From positions 124,001 to 188,000 of the forward strand of contig NJIE01000009.1 in NCBI GenBank assembly GCA_002213445.1: 64,000 nt of DNA, given 5' to 3'. Position numbers and translations under genes: made by a program. Below the pieces are notes generated by a model. It ran no database searches and was not told where the DNA came from. It worked only from the letters and a program-made list of their open reading frames with translations. Of this stretch, positions 39,117 to 47,363 are shown one piece after another (positions within the stretch are counted from its first letter, which is position 1; every line of letters begins with the position of its first letter). The stretch is from Xenophilus sp. AP218F. GTDB taxonomy: Bacteria > Pseudomonadota > Gammaproteobacteria > Burkholderiales > Chromobacteriaceae.

Positions 39117-39977
39117 TCAGGCTTTCTTGGCGTGCTCGTAGACCGTCTTGCCACGCAGATGGAAGTAGTCGGAAGCGAAATAGAAATTCTCGGAATGGCC
39201 GACAAACAGCAGGCCGTCCGGTTTCAGCAGCGGAGCGAAGCGCTTGAGAACGCCGAACTGGGTGTCGCGATCAAAATAGATCATCACGTTGCGGCAGAAA
39301 ATCGCGTCGAACTGGCGCTTGACCGCCCAGTTGGTCTCCACCAGATTCAGGCGCTGAAAGGTGATCATGTTGCGCAGCACCGCCTTGGCCTGATAATTGC
39401 CGTCCGGCAGCTTGTCGAAATACTTGTTCGCGTGCCCCGGCGGCAGGCGGGCGATCTTGTCGGCCGAATAAATGCCCTTGCGGCCGACTTCCAGCACGCT
39501 GGTATCAAGGTCGGTGGCCAGCACGGTGACGTTGGCGCGCGCCGGGCCTGCGGCTTCCAGCGCCGTGATGGCCAGCGAATAAGGCTCCTCGCCGGTGGAG
39601 GACGCCGCGCACCAGATGCTCAGCTCATTGGCGCCGCTGGCCAGCTTTTTCTTCAGATGCTCGGCCAGCAGCGGGAAGTGATGCTCTTCGCGAAAGAAAA
39701 AGGTGAGGTTGGTGGTCAGCGCGTTGACGAACTGCTCGAACTCCCGCTTGCCGCCGATCGACTCCAGAAAGTCGACGTAAGCCGCGAAGCCGGCCAGCTT
39801 CAACTCACGGATGCGGCGCACCAGCCGGCCGTACACCATGTCCTTCTTGGAGGGATTCAGCGAGATGCCGGCCTCCTTGTAAATCAGCTTGCGGATGCGC
39901 TCGAAATCCGCGTCGCTGAACGCGAATTCGCGATTGAACTCGATCTTGGGCAGTACGACAGGTGGCAGCTTGTTCAT
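39117..39977 (-). CDS. cheR: Chemotaxis protein methyltransferase CheR
   Basis: Methylates glutamates on chemoreceptors using SAM. The 286-residue product has the N-terminal helical domain (FSDADFERIRKLIYKEAGISL) and the catalytic domain with NLTFFFREEHHFPLL, SAM motif IWCAASSTGEEPYSLAI and FDAIFCRNVMIYFDR. It ends with GHSENFYF as usual. No other chemotaxis or flagellar gene is nearby, so it is an orphan; it could serve a distant che cluster or a dedicated receptor. It lies behind the erpA terminator and has its own weak GGAA ribosome site. Confidence 0.92.
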   Translation of the reverse strand: MNKLPPVVLPKIEFNREFAFSDADFERIRKLIYKEAGISLNPSKKDMVYGRLVRRIRELKLAGFAAYVDFLESIGGKREFEQFVNALTTNLTFFFREEHHFPLLAEHLKKKLASGANELSIWCAASSTGEEPYSLAITALEAAGPARANVTVLATDLDTSVLEVGRKGIYSADKIARLPPGHANKYFDKLPDGNYQAKAVLRNMITFQRLNLVETNWAVKRQFDAIFCRNVMIYFDRDTQFGVLKRFAPLLKPDGLLFVGHSENFYFASDYFHLRGKTVYEHAKKA

Positions 39978-39991
39978 ATTCTGATTCCAAC

Positions 39992-40020
39992 AAAAAAGGC
40001 CCGGGCGAATCGCCCGAGCC
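39992..40020 (-). terminator. Rho-independent terminator after erpA
   Basis: A 10-bp stem (one G-T pair) between 39998-40007 and 40011-40020 runs on the minus strand into six T. It lies 15 bp before the cheR start codon. Confidence 0.85.
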
Positions 40021-40041
40021 CGGATTGTACCCTCGCGCGGA

Positions 40042-40395
40042 TCAAACCGAGAACGAGGAGCCACAGCCGCAGGTGGTGGTGGCGTTCGGGTTGCGAATCA
40101 CAAATTGGGAGCCTTCCAGGCTTTCCTGGTAGTCGATTTCCGCGCCCACCAGATACTGGTAGCTCATCGGATCAACCAGGAAGGTCACGCCTTGTCTCTC
40201 AATAGCGGTATCGTCTTCATTTGCGATTTCGTCAAATGTAAAACCATATTGGAAGCCGGAGCAACCGCCGCCGGTCACGAAAACGCGCAATTTCAGATCG
40301 GGATTGCCCTCTTCCGCGATCAGATCCTGAACCTTGGCGCAGGCGCTGTCGGTAAAGTTGATCGGGCACGGCATTTCGGTAGCAACATCAGTCAT
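40042..40395 (-). CDS. erpA: Iron-sulphur cluster insertion protein ErpA
   Basis: A-type carrier that passes [Fe-S] clusters to target proteins. The 117-residue product has the three conserved cysteines: Cys45 in [12 protein letters not shown] and Cys109/Cys111 in the C-terminal [11 protein letters not shown]. The length and the acidic N-terminus ([18 protein letters not shown]) fit ErpA better than IscA. It stands alone; no isc or suf genes are visible. Confidence 0.92.
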   Translation of the reverse strand: MTDVATEMPCPINFTDSACAKVQDLIAEEGNPDLKLRVFVTGGGCSGFQYGFTFDEIANEDDTAIERQGVTFLVDPMSYQYLVGAEIDYQESLEGSQFVIRNPNATTTCGCGSSFSV

Positions 40396-40498
40396 GTGTA
40401 ACCTCGCTATTCAGTCGGAGCCGGCATGCCGGCCATTCACCCACTATTTTAGTCGGATATCGGGGCGAATGGCGAGGATTCAAGCGCCCGCTCCCCGA

Positions 40499-41527
40499 TC
40501 AGGGCAACAGGGGCACGATGTCCAGCCCGCTGTTTTCCGCCAGGCCGAACATCAGATTCATGTTCTGCACCGCCTGCCCGGCCGCGCCCTTGACCAGATT
40601 GTCTATCACCGACAGCACCACGACGGTGTCGCCGCCTTGCGGACGGTGGACTGCGATGCGGCACAGATTGGCCCCGCGCACCGAGCGCGTCTCCGGATGG
40701 CTGCCGGCCGGCAGCACGTCGACGAAAGCCTCGCCTGCATAATGGCTCTCGAACAACTGTTGCAAATCGACACCCTTAATCAATCTGGCGTACAGCGTGG
40801 CGTGAATGCCGCGGATCATCGGCGTCAGATGCGGCACGAAGGTCAGCCCCACCGGCGCGCCGCAGGCCAGGCCCAGGCCCTGGCGGATTTCCGGCAGATG
40901 GCGGTGGCCGGCCACGCCGTAAGCCTTGAACGAGTCGCCGGCCTCGGCCAGCAAAGCCCCGATCTCGCCCTTGCGCCCGGCGCCGGAGACGCCGGACTTG
41001 CAATCGGCGATCAGGCTGGCCGCATCCACCACGCCCGCTTGCAGCAAGGGCAGGAAACCGAGCTGCACCGCCGTCGGGTAACAGCCGGGGTTGGCCACCA
41101 GGCGAGCGTCCCGGATGGCGTCTCGATTCAGCTCTGGCAGGCCGTACACCGCCTCCTCGATCAGCGCCGGGGAAGCATGGCTCATTCCGTACCATTTTTC
41201 CCACTCGGCGACGTCCTTGATCCGGTAGTCGGCCGCCAAGTCTATCACCCTGACGCCCGCGGCAAGCAGCTCGGCGGCCTCCCGCATGGCAATGCCGTTG
41301 GGCGTGGCGAAGAACACCAGGTCGCAGTCTTGCAGCCGCGCCTCATCCGGCGTAGAGAAGGCCAGATCAACCCGGCCGCGCAAGCTGGGGAACATCGCAT
41401 CCACTCGCGTGCCGGCGTCCTTGCGCGAAGTCACCGCCGTCACCCGCGCGCGCGGATGCCCCGCCAGCAAACGCAGCAATTCCACCCCGGTATAGCCGGT
41501 CCCCCCTACTATCCCTACCTTGATCAT
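40499..41527 (-). CDS. argC: N-acetyl-gamma-glutamyl-phosphate reductase
   Basis: Third step of arginine synthesis, NADPH-dependent. The 342-residue product starts with the nucleotide fold [21 protein letters not shown] and has the catalytic cysteine in [13 protein letters not shown], then SGVSGAGRK and the His of [11 protein letters not shown]. It belongs to the type 1 ArgC group. It lies downstream of rplM-rpsI but is separated from them by a strong terminator. Confidence 0.96.
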   Translation of the reverse strand: MIKVGIVGGTGYTGVELLRLLAGHPRARVTAVTSRKDAGTRVDAMFPSLRGRVDLAFSTPDEARLQDCDLVFFATPNGIAMREAAELLAAGVRVIDLAADYRIKDVAEWEKWYGMSHASPALIEEAVYGLPELNRDAIRDARLVANPGCYPTAVQLGFLPLLQAGVVDAASLIADCKSGVSGAGRKGEIGALLAEAGDSFKAYGVAGHRHLPEIRQGLGLACGAPVGLTFVPHLTPMIRGIHATLYARLIKGVDLQQLFESHYAGEAFVDVLPAGSHPETRSVRGANLCRIAVHRPQGGDTVVVLSVIDNLVKGAAGQAVQNMNLMFGLAENSGLDIVPLLP

Positions 41528-41631
41528 GACGCCATTCCCTATTTGTAATTTTATGTCGCAAAAACGACAGTCTAGGTTGCTGGCGCTTGCCAGGCAAGAG
41601 CCGGCCCCAACCCAAGCAGGCAGCGAAGACG

Positions 41632-41665
41632 AAAAAAAACCGCCGGCGGATGCAGGCGGTTTTTT
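41632..41665 (-). terminator. Rho-independent terminator of rplM-rpsI
   Basis: AAAAACCGCC (41635-41644) pairs with GGCGGTTTTT (41655-41664) and is followed on the minus strand by eight T. It lies 20 bp after the rpsI stop. Confidence 0.88.
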
Positions 41666-41685
41666 CTGGAAGCAAGTCTTGCGAA

Positions 41686-42078
41686 TTAACGCTTGGAGAA
41701 CTGCTTGGCGCGGCGAGCTTTACGCAGGCCGACTTTCTTACGTTCAACTTCACGCGCGTCGCGGGTAACGTAACCAGCGGCGGACAGGGCAGCCTTCAGC
41801 GCGGCGTCGAAGTCGATCAGCGCGCGGGTGATGCCGTGGCGGATCGCGCCGGCTTGGCCGGTTTCACCACCACCAACCACGTTTACCTTGATGTCGAAAG
41901 CTTCGACGTTCTCGGTCAGAACCAGCGGCTGGCGGATAACCATGCGACCGGTTTCGCGGGCAAAATACTCGTCAACCGGCTTGCCGTTAACGATGATTTG
42001 GCCGGAACCCTTTTGCATGAACACGCGAGCAACAGAGCTCTTGCGACGGCCGGTGCCGTAGTAGTATTTACCGTTCAT
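41686..42078 (-). CDS. rpsI: 30S ribosomal protein S9
   Basis: A 130-residue ribosomal protein whose basic tail reaches the P-site tRNA. It has [15 protein letters not shown] at the start, [19 protein letters not shown] in the middle and the invariant ending [17 protein letters not shown]. It follows rplM by 15 bp in the usual L13-S9 operon. Confidence 0.98.
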   Translation of the reverse strand: MNGKYYYGTGRRKSSVARVFMQKGSGQIIVNGKPVDEYFARETGRMVIRQPLVLTENVEAFDIKVNVVGGGETGQAGAIRHGITRALIDFDAALKAALSAAGYVTRDAREVERKKVGLRKARRAKQFSKR

Positions 42079-42093
42079 TGTTATGCCTTAAAA

Positions 42094-42522
42094 TCAGATT
42101 TCCAGCACTTTGGGCTGTTGGGCGGAGTGCGGGTGCTCGGAACCGGTGTACACCTTGAGCTTCTTGATCATGGCGTAACCCAGCGGGCCCTTCGGCAGCA
42201 TGCCTTTAACGGCCTTCTCCAGAACGCGTTCCGGGAACTGGTTCTGCATCTCGGTGAAGCTGCGCTCGTAGATACCGCCCGGGTAACCGGAGTGACGGTA
42301 GTACTTCTTGTCTTGGGCTTTGGTGCCGGTGACGCGCAGTTTCTCAACGTTCACCACGACGATGAAATCGCCGGTATCAACGTGCGGAGTAAATTCCGGC
42401 TTGTGCTTGCCACGCAGGCGGCGGGCGATTTCGGCAGCAAGGCGACCCACAACCTTATCGGCGGCGTCGACCACGTACCACTCGCGCTTAACCTCATGCG
42501 GCTTGGCAGAAAAGGTCTTCAT
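42094..42522 (-). CDS. rplM: 50S ribosomal protein L13
   Basis: A 142-residue early-assembly ribosomal protein. Family blocks: [56 protein letters not shown] and [32 protein letters not shown], read in parts. It is first in the rplM-rpsI operon and is preceded by a strong sigma70-type promoter. Confidence 0.98.
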   Translation of the reverse strand: MKTFSAKPHEVKREWYVVDAADKVVGRLAAEIARRLRGKHKPEFTPHVDTGDFIVVVNVEKLRVTGTKAQDKKYYRHSGYPGGIYERSFTEMQNQFPERVLEKAVKGMLPKGPLGYAMIKKLKVYTGSEHPHSAQQPKVLEI

Positions 42523-42556
42523 GGAACTCTTCCATCGTAATTCTTGAAAGTTACGG

Positions 42557-42586
42557 ATTCTAGTGCAGTGGCCGGGTGGCTGTCAA
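42557..42586 (-). promoter_or_regulatory. Predicted promoter of rplM-rpsI
   Basis: On the minus strand a perfect -35 TTGACA (42586-42581), an 18-bp spacer and TAGAAT (42562-42557). The start would be near 42550, leaving a leader of about 28 nt. Confidence 0.75.
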
Positions 42587-42673
42587 ACCCTTGTGACACA
42601 ACAGAATTCCCGGAGGAGGCAAACCAGCGTCCCAAACCGCGGCGATGACGTGGTCAAGAGGCGTTCCTGCCCC

Positions 42674-42777
42674 AAAAAAAGAGCGCAACTCGCAGGTTGC
42701 GCCAAGTTCCACCTTTAGGAAGGAGGATGGAGGAGACAACACCAAAACGCACACTGTCGCGTAACGTCCTGATGCAA
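42674..42777 (-). ncRNA. Candidate small RNA with C/U-rich anti-Shine-Dalgarno segment
   Basis: A predicted transcript of about 104 nt starts near 42777 and ends in a terminator: stem GCGCAAC/GTTGCGC (42702-42696 with 42689-42683 on the minus strand), then TC and seven U (42680-42674). Between them lies a C/U-only-like stretch, TCTCCTCCATCCTCCTTCC (complement of about 42718-42736), which could pair with Shine-Dalgarno sequences. A sigma70-type promoter with 17-bp spacing lies directly upstream. No ORF of note is inside. This layout (promoter, unstructured pyrimidine-rich seed, U-tailed terminator) is typical of Hfq-dependent trans-acting RNAs. It is a prediction; it matches no family I can name. 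Confidence 0.55.
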
Positions 42778-42782
42778 TACCG

Positions 42783-42831
42783 ATTATCGGCATCCGATCC
42801 GGATGGCGCAAGCGGTTTTTGTGCACTGCAC
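42783..42831 (-). promoter_or_regulatory. Promoter of the candidate small RNA, with dyads
   Basis: Minus strand: -35 TTGCGC (42811-42806), 17-bp spacer, -10 GATAAT (42788-42783). The spacer holds a perfect inverted repeat CATCCG-ATC-CGGATG (42791-42805), placed where a bound repressor would block the polymerase. A second one, GTGCA-C-TGCAC (42821-42831), is centred near -50. Both suggest regulated synthesis. Confidence 0.5.
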
Positions 42832-42892
42832 GATAAATCCGGCAAGCCATGTCATTTCAGCCACAGCCGTTCGCCGGCGACAGGCGCGACAA

Positions 42893-42920
42893 GACGCCGC
42901 AGGCCTTGACCTGCGGCGTC
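42893..42920 (-). terminator. Hairpin after deoD, possible terminator
   Basis: An 11-bp perfect stem GACGCCGCAGG/CCTGCGGCGTC (42893-42903 with 42910-42920), 22 bp after the deoD stop. The following minus-strand sequence (TTGTCGCG) is poor in T, so termination may be inefficient. Confidence 0.5.
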
Positions 42921-42942
42921 GGCAATGCGGCCGGACCGCTGA

Positions 42943-43653
42943 TTACAGCTTGATGGCGGCTTCCAGCGCCACTTCCATCATGTCGCGGAAGGTGGTCTGG
43001 CGCTCCTCGGCGGAGGTGGCCTCGCCGGTCGGGATGATGTCGGACACGGTCAGGATGCCGGCCGCGCGCGCGCCGTACTGGGCGGCCACGGCGAACATGC
43101 CGGCCAGTTCCATCTCGATCACGTTGACCTGCATCTTGGCCAGCACTTCCAGCATATTGGGCTGCACGCCGTAGAACAGGTCGGCGGAGAACACGTTGCC
43201 CACGGTCACGCTCTTGCCCTGCTCCTTGGCGGTGTCCACCAGGGTGCGGGTCAGTTCGAAGTCGGCGATGGCCGAGTAGTCGTGGTCGTTGAAGCGCATG
43301 CGGTTCACCTTGCTGTCGGTGGACGCGCCCATGGCGACGAACAGCTCGCGCAGCTTGATGTCGGCGGTGACGGCGCCGCAGGAGCCGATGCGGATCACGT
43401 TCTTGACGCCGTAGTCCTTGATCAGCTCGGTGGTGTAGATGCTGGCGGACGGGATGCCCATGCCGTGAGCCATGATCGAGATGCGCTTGCCCTTGTAGGT
43501 GCCGGTGTAGCCGAACACGTTGCGCACGCTGGTCACCAGCTTGGCGTCTTCCAGGAAGGTTTCGGCGATCATCTTGGCGCGCAGCGGGTCGCCGGGCATC
43601 AGGACGGTTTCAGCGAAATCACCGGGGTTGGCGTTGATGTGCGGGGTAGCCAT
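42943..43653 (-). CDS. deoD: Purine nucleoside phosphorylase, DeoD type
   Basis: Splits purine (deoxy)nucleosides with phosphate into base and (deoxy)ribose-1-phosphate. The 236-residue product is the hexameric bacterial type: [29 protein letters not shown] (in parts), [29 protein letters not shown] and [11 protein letters not shown] with the base-binding Asp. It lies downstream of deoB but a terminator separates them, so deoD may be expressed partly by read-through and partly from its own promoter. Confidence 0.97.
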   Translation of the reverse strand: MATPHINANPGDFAETVLMPGDPLRAKMIAETFLEDAKLVTSVRNVFGYTGTYKGKRISIMAHGMGIPSASIYTTELIKDYGVKNVIRIGSCGAVTADIKLRELFVAMGASTDSKVNRMRFNDHDYSAIADFELTRTLVDTAKEQGKSVTVGNVFSADLFYGVQPNMLEVLAKMQVNVIEMELAGMFAVAAQYGARAAGILTVSDIIPTGEATSAEERQTTFRDMMEVALEAAIKL

Positions 43654-43678
43654 TGAAGGTCTCCTCTCATTTCATTTT

Positions 43679-43706
43679 AAAAACGGCCCGCCACACGGCA
43701 GGCCGT
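43679..43706 (-). terminator. Rho-independent terminator after deoB
   Basis: A 10-bp stem with one G-T pair (43683-43692 with 43697-43706), 4-nt loop, followed on the minus strand by TTTTTAAAAT. It lies between deoB and deoD. Confidence 0.8.
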
Positions 43707-43750
43707 AGGTTTGCGCGGGCGGCGCCGACGCGCGGCGCCGCTCATCGATG

Positions 43751-44968
43751 TCAGTTCAGGAAGGACGTGCCGTAATCCAGCTTGGGCAGACCCAGATGGC
43801 TGGCCACGCTCTGGCCGATGTCGGCGAAGGTGGCGCGCTCGCCCACCGGACCTGCCGGCACCTTCTTGCCGTAGCACAGCACCGGGATGTGTTCGCGGGT
43901 GTGGTCGGTGCCCGGCCAGGTCGGGTCGCAGCCGTGGTCAGCGGACAGGATCAGGATATCGTCCTCGCCGAGCGCCGCCATCACCTCCGGCAAGCGCGCG
44001 TCGAACTCTTCCAGCGCGGCGGCGTAGCCCGACGTATTGCGGCGATGACCGAAGCTGGAGTCAAAATCGACGAAGTTGGCCATGATGATGGTCGGTTTAT
44101 CCTGATGCTCGTCCATCGCCTTGAGCGTGGCGTCCCACAGCTCGTCAAAGCCGGTGGCCTTGTGCTTGTGGGTGATGCCGACGTGGGCGTAGATGTCGGC
44201 GATCTTGCCGATCGACACCACGTCGCCGCCGGCGTCGGCCAGCTTTTTCAGCACCGTCGGAGCCGGCGGCTCCACCGCCAGGTCCTTGCGGTTGCCGGTG
44301 CGGGCGAATTTGCCCTTGCCTTCGCCGACGAAGGGGCGCGCGATGACGCGGCCGATATTGTAGGGCTCCAGCAGCTCGCGGGTGATCTTGCACAGCTTGT
44401 ACAGGTTTTCCAGCCCGAAGGTTTCTTCGTGGCAGGCGATCTGGAACACCGAGTCGGCCGAGGTGTAGAAAATCGGCTTGCCGGTCTGCATGTGCTCTTC
44501 GCCCAGACGATCGAGGATTTCGGTGCCGGAGGCGTGACAGTTGCCAAGATAGCCGGGCAGGCCGGCCTTCTCGACGATGGCGTCCAGCAGCGCCTGCGGG
44601 AAGCTGTTGTCGTGCTCGCTGAAATAGCCCCAGTCGAACAGCACCGGCACGCCGGCGATTTCCCAGTGGCCGGACGGCGTGTCCTTGCCGCTGGAGATTT
44701 CGCGGGCGTAGCCGTAGGCAGCCAGCGGCGCGGCGCTGTCCATGCCCTGCGGGAAGTAGCCGGAGGACAGCTGGCAGGCGTGGCCCAGGCCCATCTTGGA
44801 CAGATTGGGCAAGCGCAGCGGGCCGCTGCGGCCGTTCTCGGCGCGGCCGGCGGCCGCTTCCATGGCGATGTGGCCCAGGGTGTTGCTGCCGGCGTCGCCG
44901 AATTTGTCGGCGTCCGCAGCGGCGCCGATGCCCAGCGAATCCAGAATCAGGATGATGGCTCGTTTCAT
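43751..44968 (-). CDS. deoB: Phosphopentomutase
   Basis: Interconverts (deoxy)ribose-1-phosphate and -5-phosphate, linking the phosphorylases to DeoC. The 405-residue product belongs to the alkaline-phosphatase-like fold with two metal ions: N-terminal [32 protein letters not shown] and the C-terminal metal block [31 protein letters not shown] is a family signature. The start at 44968 is 17 bp after deoA; a longer in-frame start inside deoA is rejected. Confidence 0.97.
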   Translation of the reverse strand: MKRAIILILDSLGIGAAADADKFGDAGSNTLGHIAMEAAAGRAENGRSGPLRLPNLSKMGLGHACQLSSGYFPQGMDSAAPLAAYGYAREISSGKDTPSGHWEIAGVPVLFDWGYFSEHDNSFPQALLDAIVEKAGLPGYLGNCHASGTEILDRLGEEHMQTGKPIFYTSADSVFQIACHEETFGLENLYKLCKITRELLEPYNIGRVIARPFVGEGKGKFARTGNRKDLAVEPPAPTVLKKLADAGGDVVSIGKIADIYAHVGITHKHKATGFDELWDATLKAMDEHQDKPTIIMANFVDFDSSFGHRRNTSGYAAALEEFDARLPEVMAALGEDDILILSADHGCDPTWPGTDHTREHIPVLCYGKKVPAGPVGERATFADIGQSVASHLGLPKLDYGTSFLN

Positions 44969-44985
44969 GATTTTCTCCCAACCAG

Positions 44986-46311
44986 TCAGTTGGCGCGAAT
45001 GACGCGATAAACCTGCGGCAATGCCGCCGGGGCGGCTTCGCCCACCGAGATGGCCGCCTTCACGCGACGCTCGGCGTCGGCGAAGCTGGCCTCGTCCGCG
45101 GCGTGAATGAACAGCAGCGGGGTGTCGGCGGCGATGCGCTGGCCGCGCTCCACGCATTGCGACAGGCCGACGCGGTAATCCAGTTCATCGGTGGCCACGC
45201 GGCGGCCACCGCCCAATGCGCATACCGCCATGCCCAGCCCGCGGGTATCCATCTCGCCGACGTAGCCTGCGCGATCGGCGTAGATCGGCCGAATGATGGG
45301 CGCCGCCGGCATGTGGCGATCGTAATGTTCCATGAAGTCGGCCGGGCCGCCCTGGGCGGCCACCATCTGGCCGAAGATTTCCGCGGCGCGGCCGGAATCC
45401 AGCGCGGCTTGCAGCTTGGCGCGGGCTTCGCTCTCGTCGGCGGCCAGCTTGCCGCCGATCAGCATCTGCGCGCACAGCGCCATGGTCGTTTCCAGGAGGC
45501 GCAGATTGCGCTCGTCGCCCTTGAGGAAACGCACCGCTTCGCGGACTTCCAGGCTGTTGCCGGCGGTCCAGGCCAGCGGCTGGCTCATGTCGGTGATCAT
45601 GGCGGAGGTGGCCATGCCGGCGCCGTTGCCGACTTCGACGATACGCTCGGCCAGCTCGATGGATTTTTCCATCGTCGGCATGAAGGCGCCGCTGCCGGCC
45701 TTGACGTCCATCACCAGCACGTCGACGCCCGCGGCCAGTTTCTTGGACAGGATGGAGGCGGTAATCAGCTCGATGGATTCTACCGTGGCGGTGACGTCGC
45801 GGGTAGCGTAAAAGCGGCGGTCGGCCGGCGCGAGGTCGGCGGTCTGGCCGATGATGGCCACGCCCACTTCCTTGACGATGTTGCGGAAGCGCGGGGTGTC
45901 AGGGTAGACGTCGAAGCCCGGAATGGCGGACAGCTTGTCCAGCGTGCCGCCGGTATGGCCCAGGCCGCGGCCGGAAATCATCGGCACGAAACCGCCGCAG
46001 GCGGCGACCATCGGCCCCAGCATCAGCGAAATCACGTCGCCGACGCCGCCGGTGGAGTGCTTGTCCACCACCGGGCCGGGCAGGCCCAGATCATGCCACT
46101 GCATGCGGCGGCCGGAGTCGCGCATCGCCAGCACCAGGTCCACGTTTTCCTGCAGCGCCATGCCGCGGAAATAGATGGCCATGCCCAGGGCTGCGATCTG
46201 GCTGTCGGCGACGCTGTTGTCGACGATGCCGGCGACGAAGTCCTGGATTTCCTGTTGCGACAGCATCACGCCGTCGCGTTTTTTACGAATCACTTCCTGC
46301 GGCAAAAACAT
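44986..46311 (-). CDS. deoA: Thymidine phosphorylase
   Basis: Converts thymidine or deoxyuridine and phosphate to base and deoxyribose-1-phosphate. The 441-residue product has the family start [14 protein letters not shown], the phosphate-binding [30 protein letters not shown] and [10 protein letters not shown]. It is the second gene of deoC-deoA-deoB. The 127-bp gap from deoC carries a 7-bp GC hairpin (46377-46396) without a T run, perhaps an RNA-processing or attenuation point. Confidence 0.97.
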   Translation of the reverse strand: MFLPQEVIRKKRDGVMLSQQEIQDFVAGIVDNSVADSQIAALGMAIYFRGMALQENVDLVLAMRDSGRRMQWHDLGLPGPVVDKHSTGGVGDVISLMLGPMVAACGGFVPMISGRGLGHTGGTLDKLSAIPGFDVYPDTPRFRNIVKEVGVAIIGQTADLAPADRRFYATRDVTATVESIELITASILSKKLAAGVDVLVMDVKAGSGAFMPTMEKSIELAERIVEVGNGAGMATSAMITDMSQPLAWTAGNSLEVREAVRFLKGDERNLRLLETTMALCAQMLIGGKLAADESEARAKLQAALDSGRAAEIFGQMVAAQGGPADFMEHYDRHMPAAPIIRPIYADRAGYVGEMDTRGLGMAVCALGGGRRVATDELDYRVGLSQCVERGQRIAADTPLLFIHAADEASFADAERRVKAAISVGEAAPAALPQVYRVIRAN

Positions 46312-46438
46312 GGTGAACTCCCTGCCCCGCGCCCGCCGCTGGCGACGCTATGCCCGCGGCGAACCAGGCTGTCAGCGGCCCGGACTCCTCCGGGCCAAAC
46401 GAAAGTGCGTGCGTGTTATGTAGTGTGCTGTTTGCGGC

Positions 46439-47206
46439 TTAGTAGCCGCTGGTCGGCTTGGCGACGCCGCCGGCGATTTCGATCTGCAGATTGGCCAGCA
46501 GGCTGGATGCGCCGAAGCGGAAGTGCTTGGCCACCACCCAGTCGTCGCCCAGCAGGCGGCCGGCCAGGCTCAGGTAGTCGGCTGCCTCGGCCGCGCCCTT
46601 GACGCCGCCGGCGGCCTTGAAGCCGCACTTGCCGCCGGTTTCCTTGATCACGGCCAGCATCACTTCGGCCGCTTCCAGCGTGGCGTTCACGGGCACCTTG
46701 CCGGTGGAGGTCTTGATGAAGTCCGCGCCGGCGCGGATGCAGATTTCGCTGGCCTCGCGGATCAGGGCCGGGTCTTTCAGTTCGCCGCTTTCGATGATGA
46801 CCTTGAGCAGCTTGTCGCCGCAGGCTTCCTTGCAAGCCTTCACCAGTTCGAAGCCGATGTCGCGGTTGCCGGCCATCAGCGCGCGGTACGGGAACACGAC
46901 GTCCACTTCATCGGCGCCGTAAGCGATCGCGGCGCGGGTTTCGGCGACGGCGATGGCCACATCGTCATTGCCGTGCGGGAAATTGGTCACGGTGGCGACC
47001 AGCACTTCCGGGCAGCCCGCTTCGCGCAGCGTTTTCTTGGCGATCGGCACGAAACGCGGGAACACGCACACGGCGGCGACGGTGCCGTCCTGGCTCTTGG
47101 CCTTCTGGCACAGCGCGATCACCTTGGCGTCGGTGTCGTCGTCGTTGAGGGTGGTCAGGTCCATCAGCGCCAGCGCGCGGCGCGCAGCTTCAATCAATGC
47201 AGACAT
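46439..47206 (-). CDS. deoC: Deoxyribose-phosphate aldolase
   Basis: Cleaves deoxyribose-5-phosphate to acetaldehyde and glyceraldehyde-3-phosphate, feeding glycolysis. The 255-residue product is of the E. coli DeoC type. The Schiff-base Lys lies in [11 protein letters not shown], the second Lys in [11 protein letters not shown], and [12 protein letters not shown] forms the phosphate site near the C-terminus. The start at 47206 ([18 protein letters not shown]) has AGAGAG upstream. It is the first gene of the deo operon and has a good promoter about 70 bp upstream. Confidence 0.96.
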   Translation of the reverse strand: MSALIEAARRALALMDLTTLNDDDTDAKVIALCQKAKSQDGTVAAVCVFPRFVPIAKKTLREAGCPEVLVATVTNFPHGNDDVAIAVAETRAAIAYGADEVDVVFPYRALMAGNRDIGFELVKACKEACGDKLLKVIIESGELKDPALIREASEICIRAGADFIKTSTGKVPVNATLEAAEVMLAVIKETGGKCGFKAAGGVKGAAEAADYLSLAGRLLGDDWVVAKHFRFGASSLLANLQIEIAGGVAKPTSGY

Positions 47207-47283
47207 GGTCGATCTCTCTTGAGTAAACCCCGTCGGGCGAAACGCCACCTCCCCAGTGGCGCGTCGCTCAGGGAATGAAAAGG

Positions 47284-47346
47284 ATTATGAAAATTTCTTC
47301 ACGTGAAAGCAAATCTGAAAATGCACAGACTTGCTTAAACTCAAGT
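47284..47346 (-). promoter_or_regulatory. Promoter and operator-like repeats of the deoCAB operon
   Basis: Minus strand: TTGCTT (47312-47307), a 17-bp spacer, CATAAT (47289-47284), start near 47277. A perfect 10-bp palindrome TTCACGTGAA (47298-47307) sits in the spacer and touches the -35. A second inverted repeat, ACTTG-N8-CAAGT (47329-47346), lies upstream around -60. Together they look like binding sites for a nucleoside-responsive regulator. Confidence 0.58.
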
Positions 47347-47363
47347 CGTCCAATGAATGGTAT

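Larger units (their letters stand above)
42523..42942. other. 420-bp region between rplM and deoD holding promoter, candidate sRNA and terminator
   Basis: No protein gene is convincing here. It contains the rplM promoter, a candidate minus-strand small RNA with its own promoter, and a hairpin next to deoD. Base composition is clearly less GC-rich than the flanking genes. A 60-codon plus-strand frame from an ATG at 42727 is discussed under rejected items. Confidence 0.6.

Noticed and set aside
42727-42909. 60-codon plus-strand frame opposite the candidate small RNA
   Set aside because: A purine-rich AGGAAGGAGG touches its ATG, but the spacing is poor, the product (many Arg/Ser/Pro, ending RRRRP) looks random and the stop lies inside the deoD hairpin. 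The same purine run is better explained as the complement of an RNA seed.
46377-46396. Hairpin between deoC and deoA as terminator
   Set aside because: A 7-bp GC stem but no T run on the minus strand; the genes are expected to be co-transcribed.
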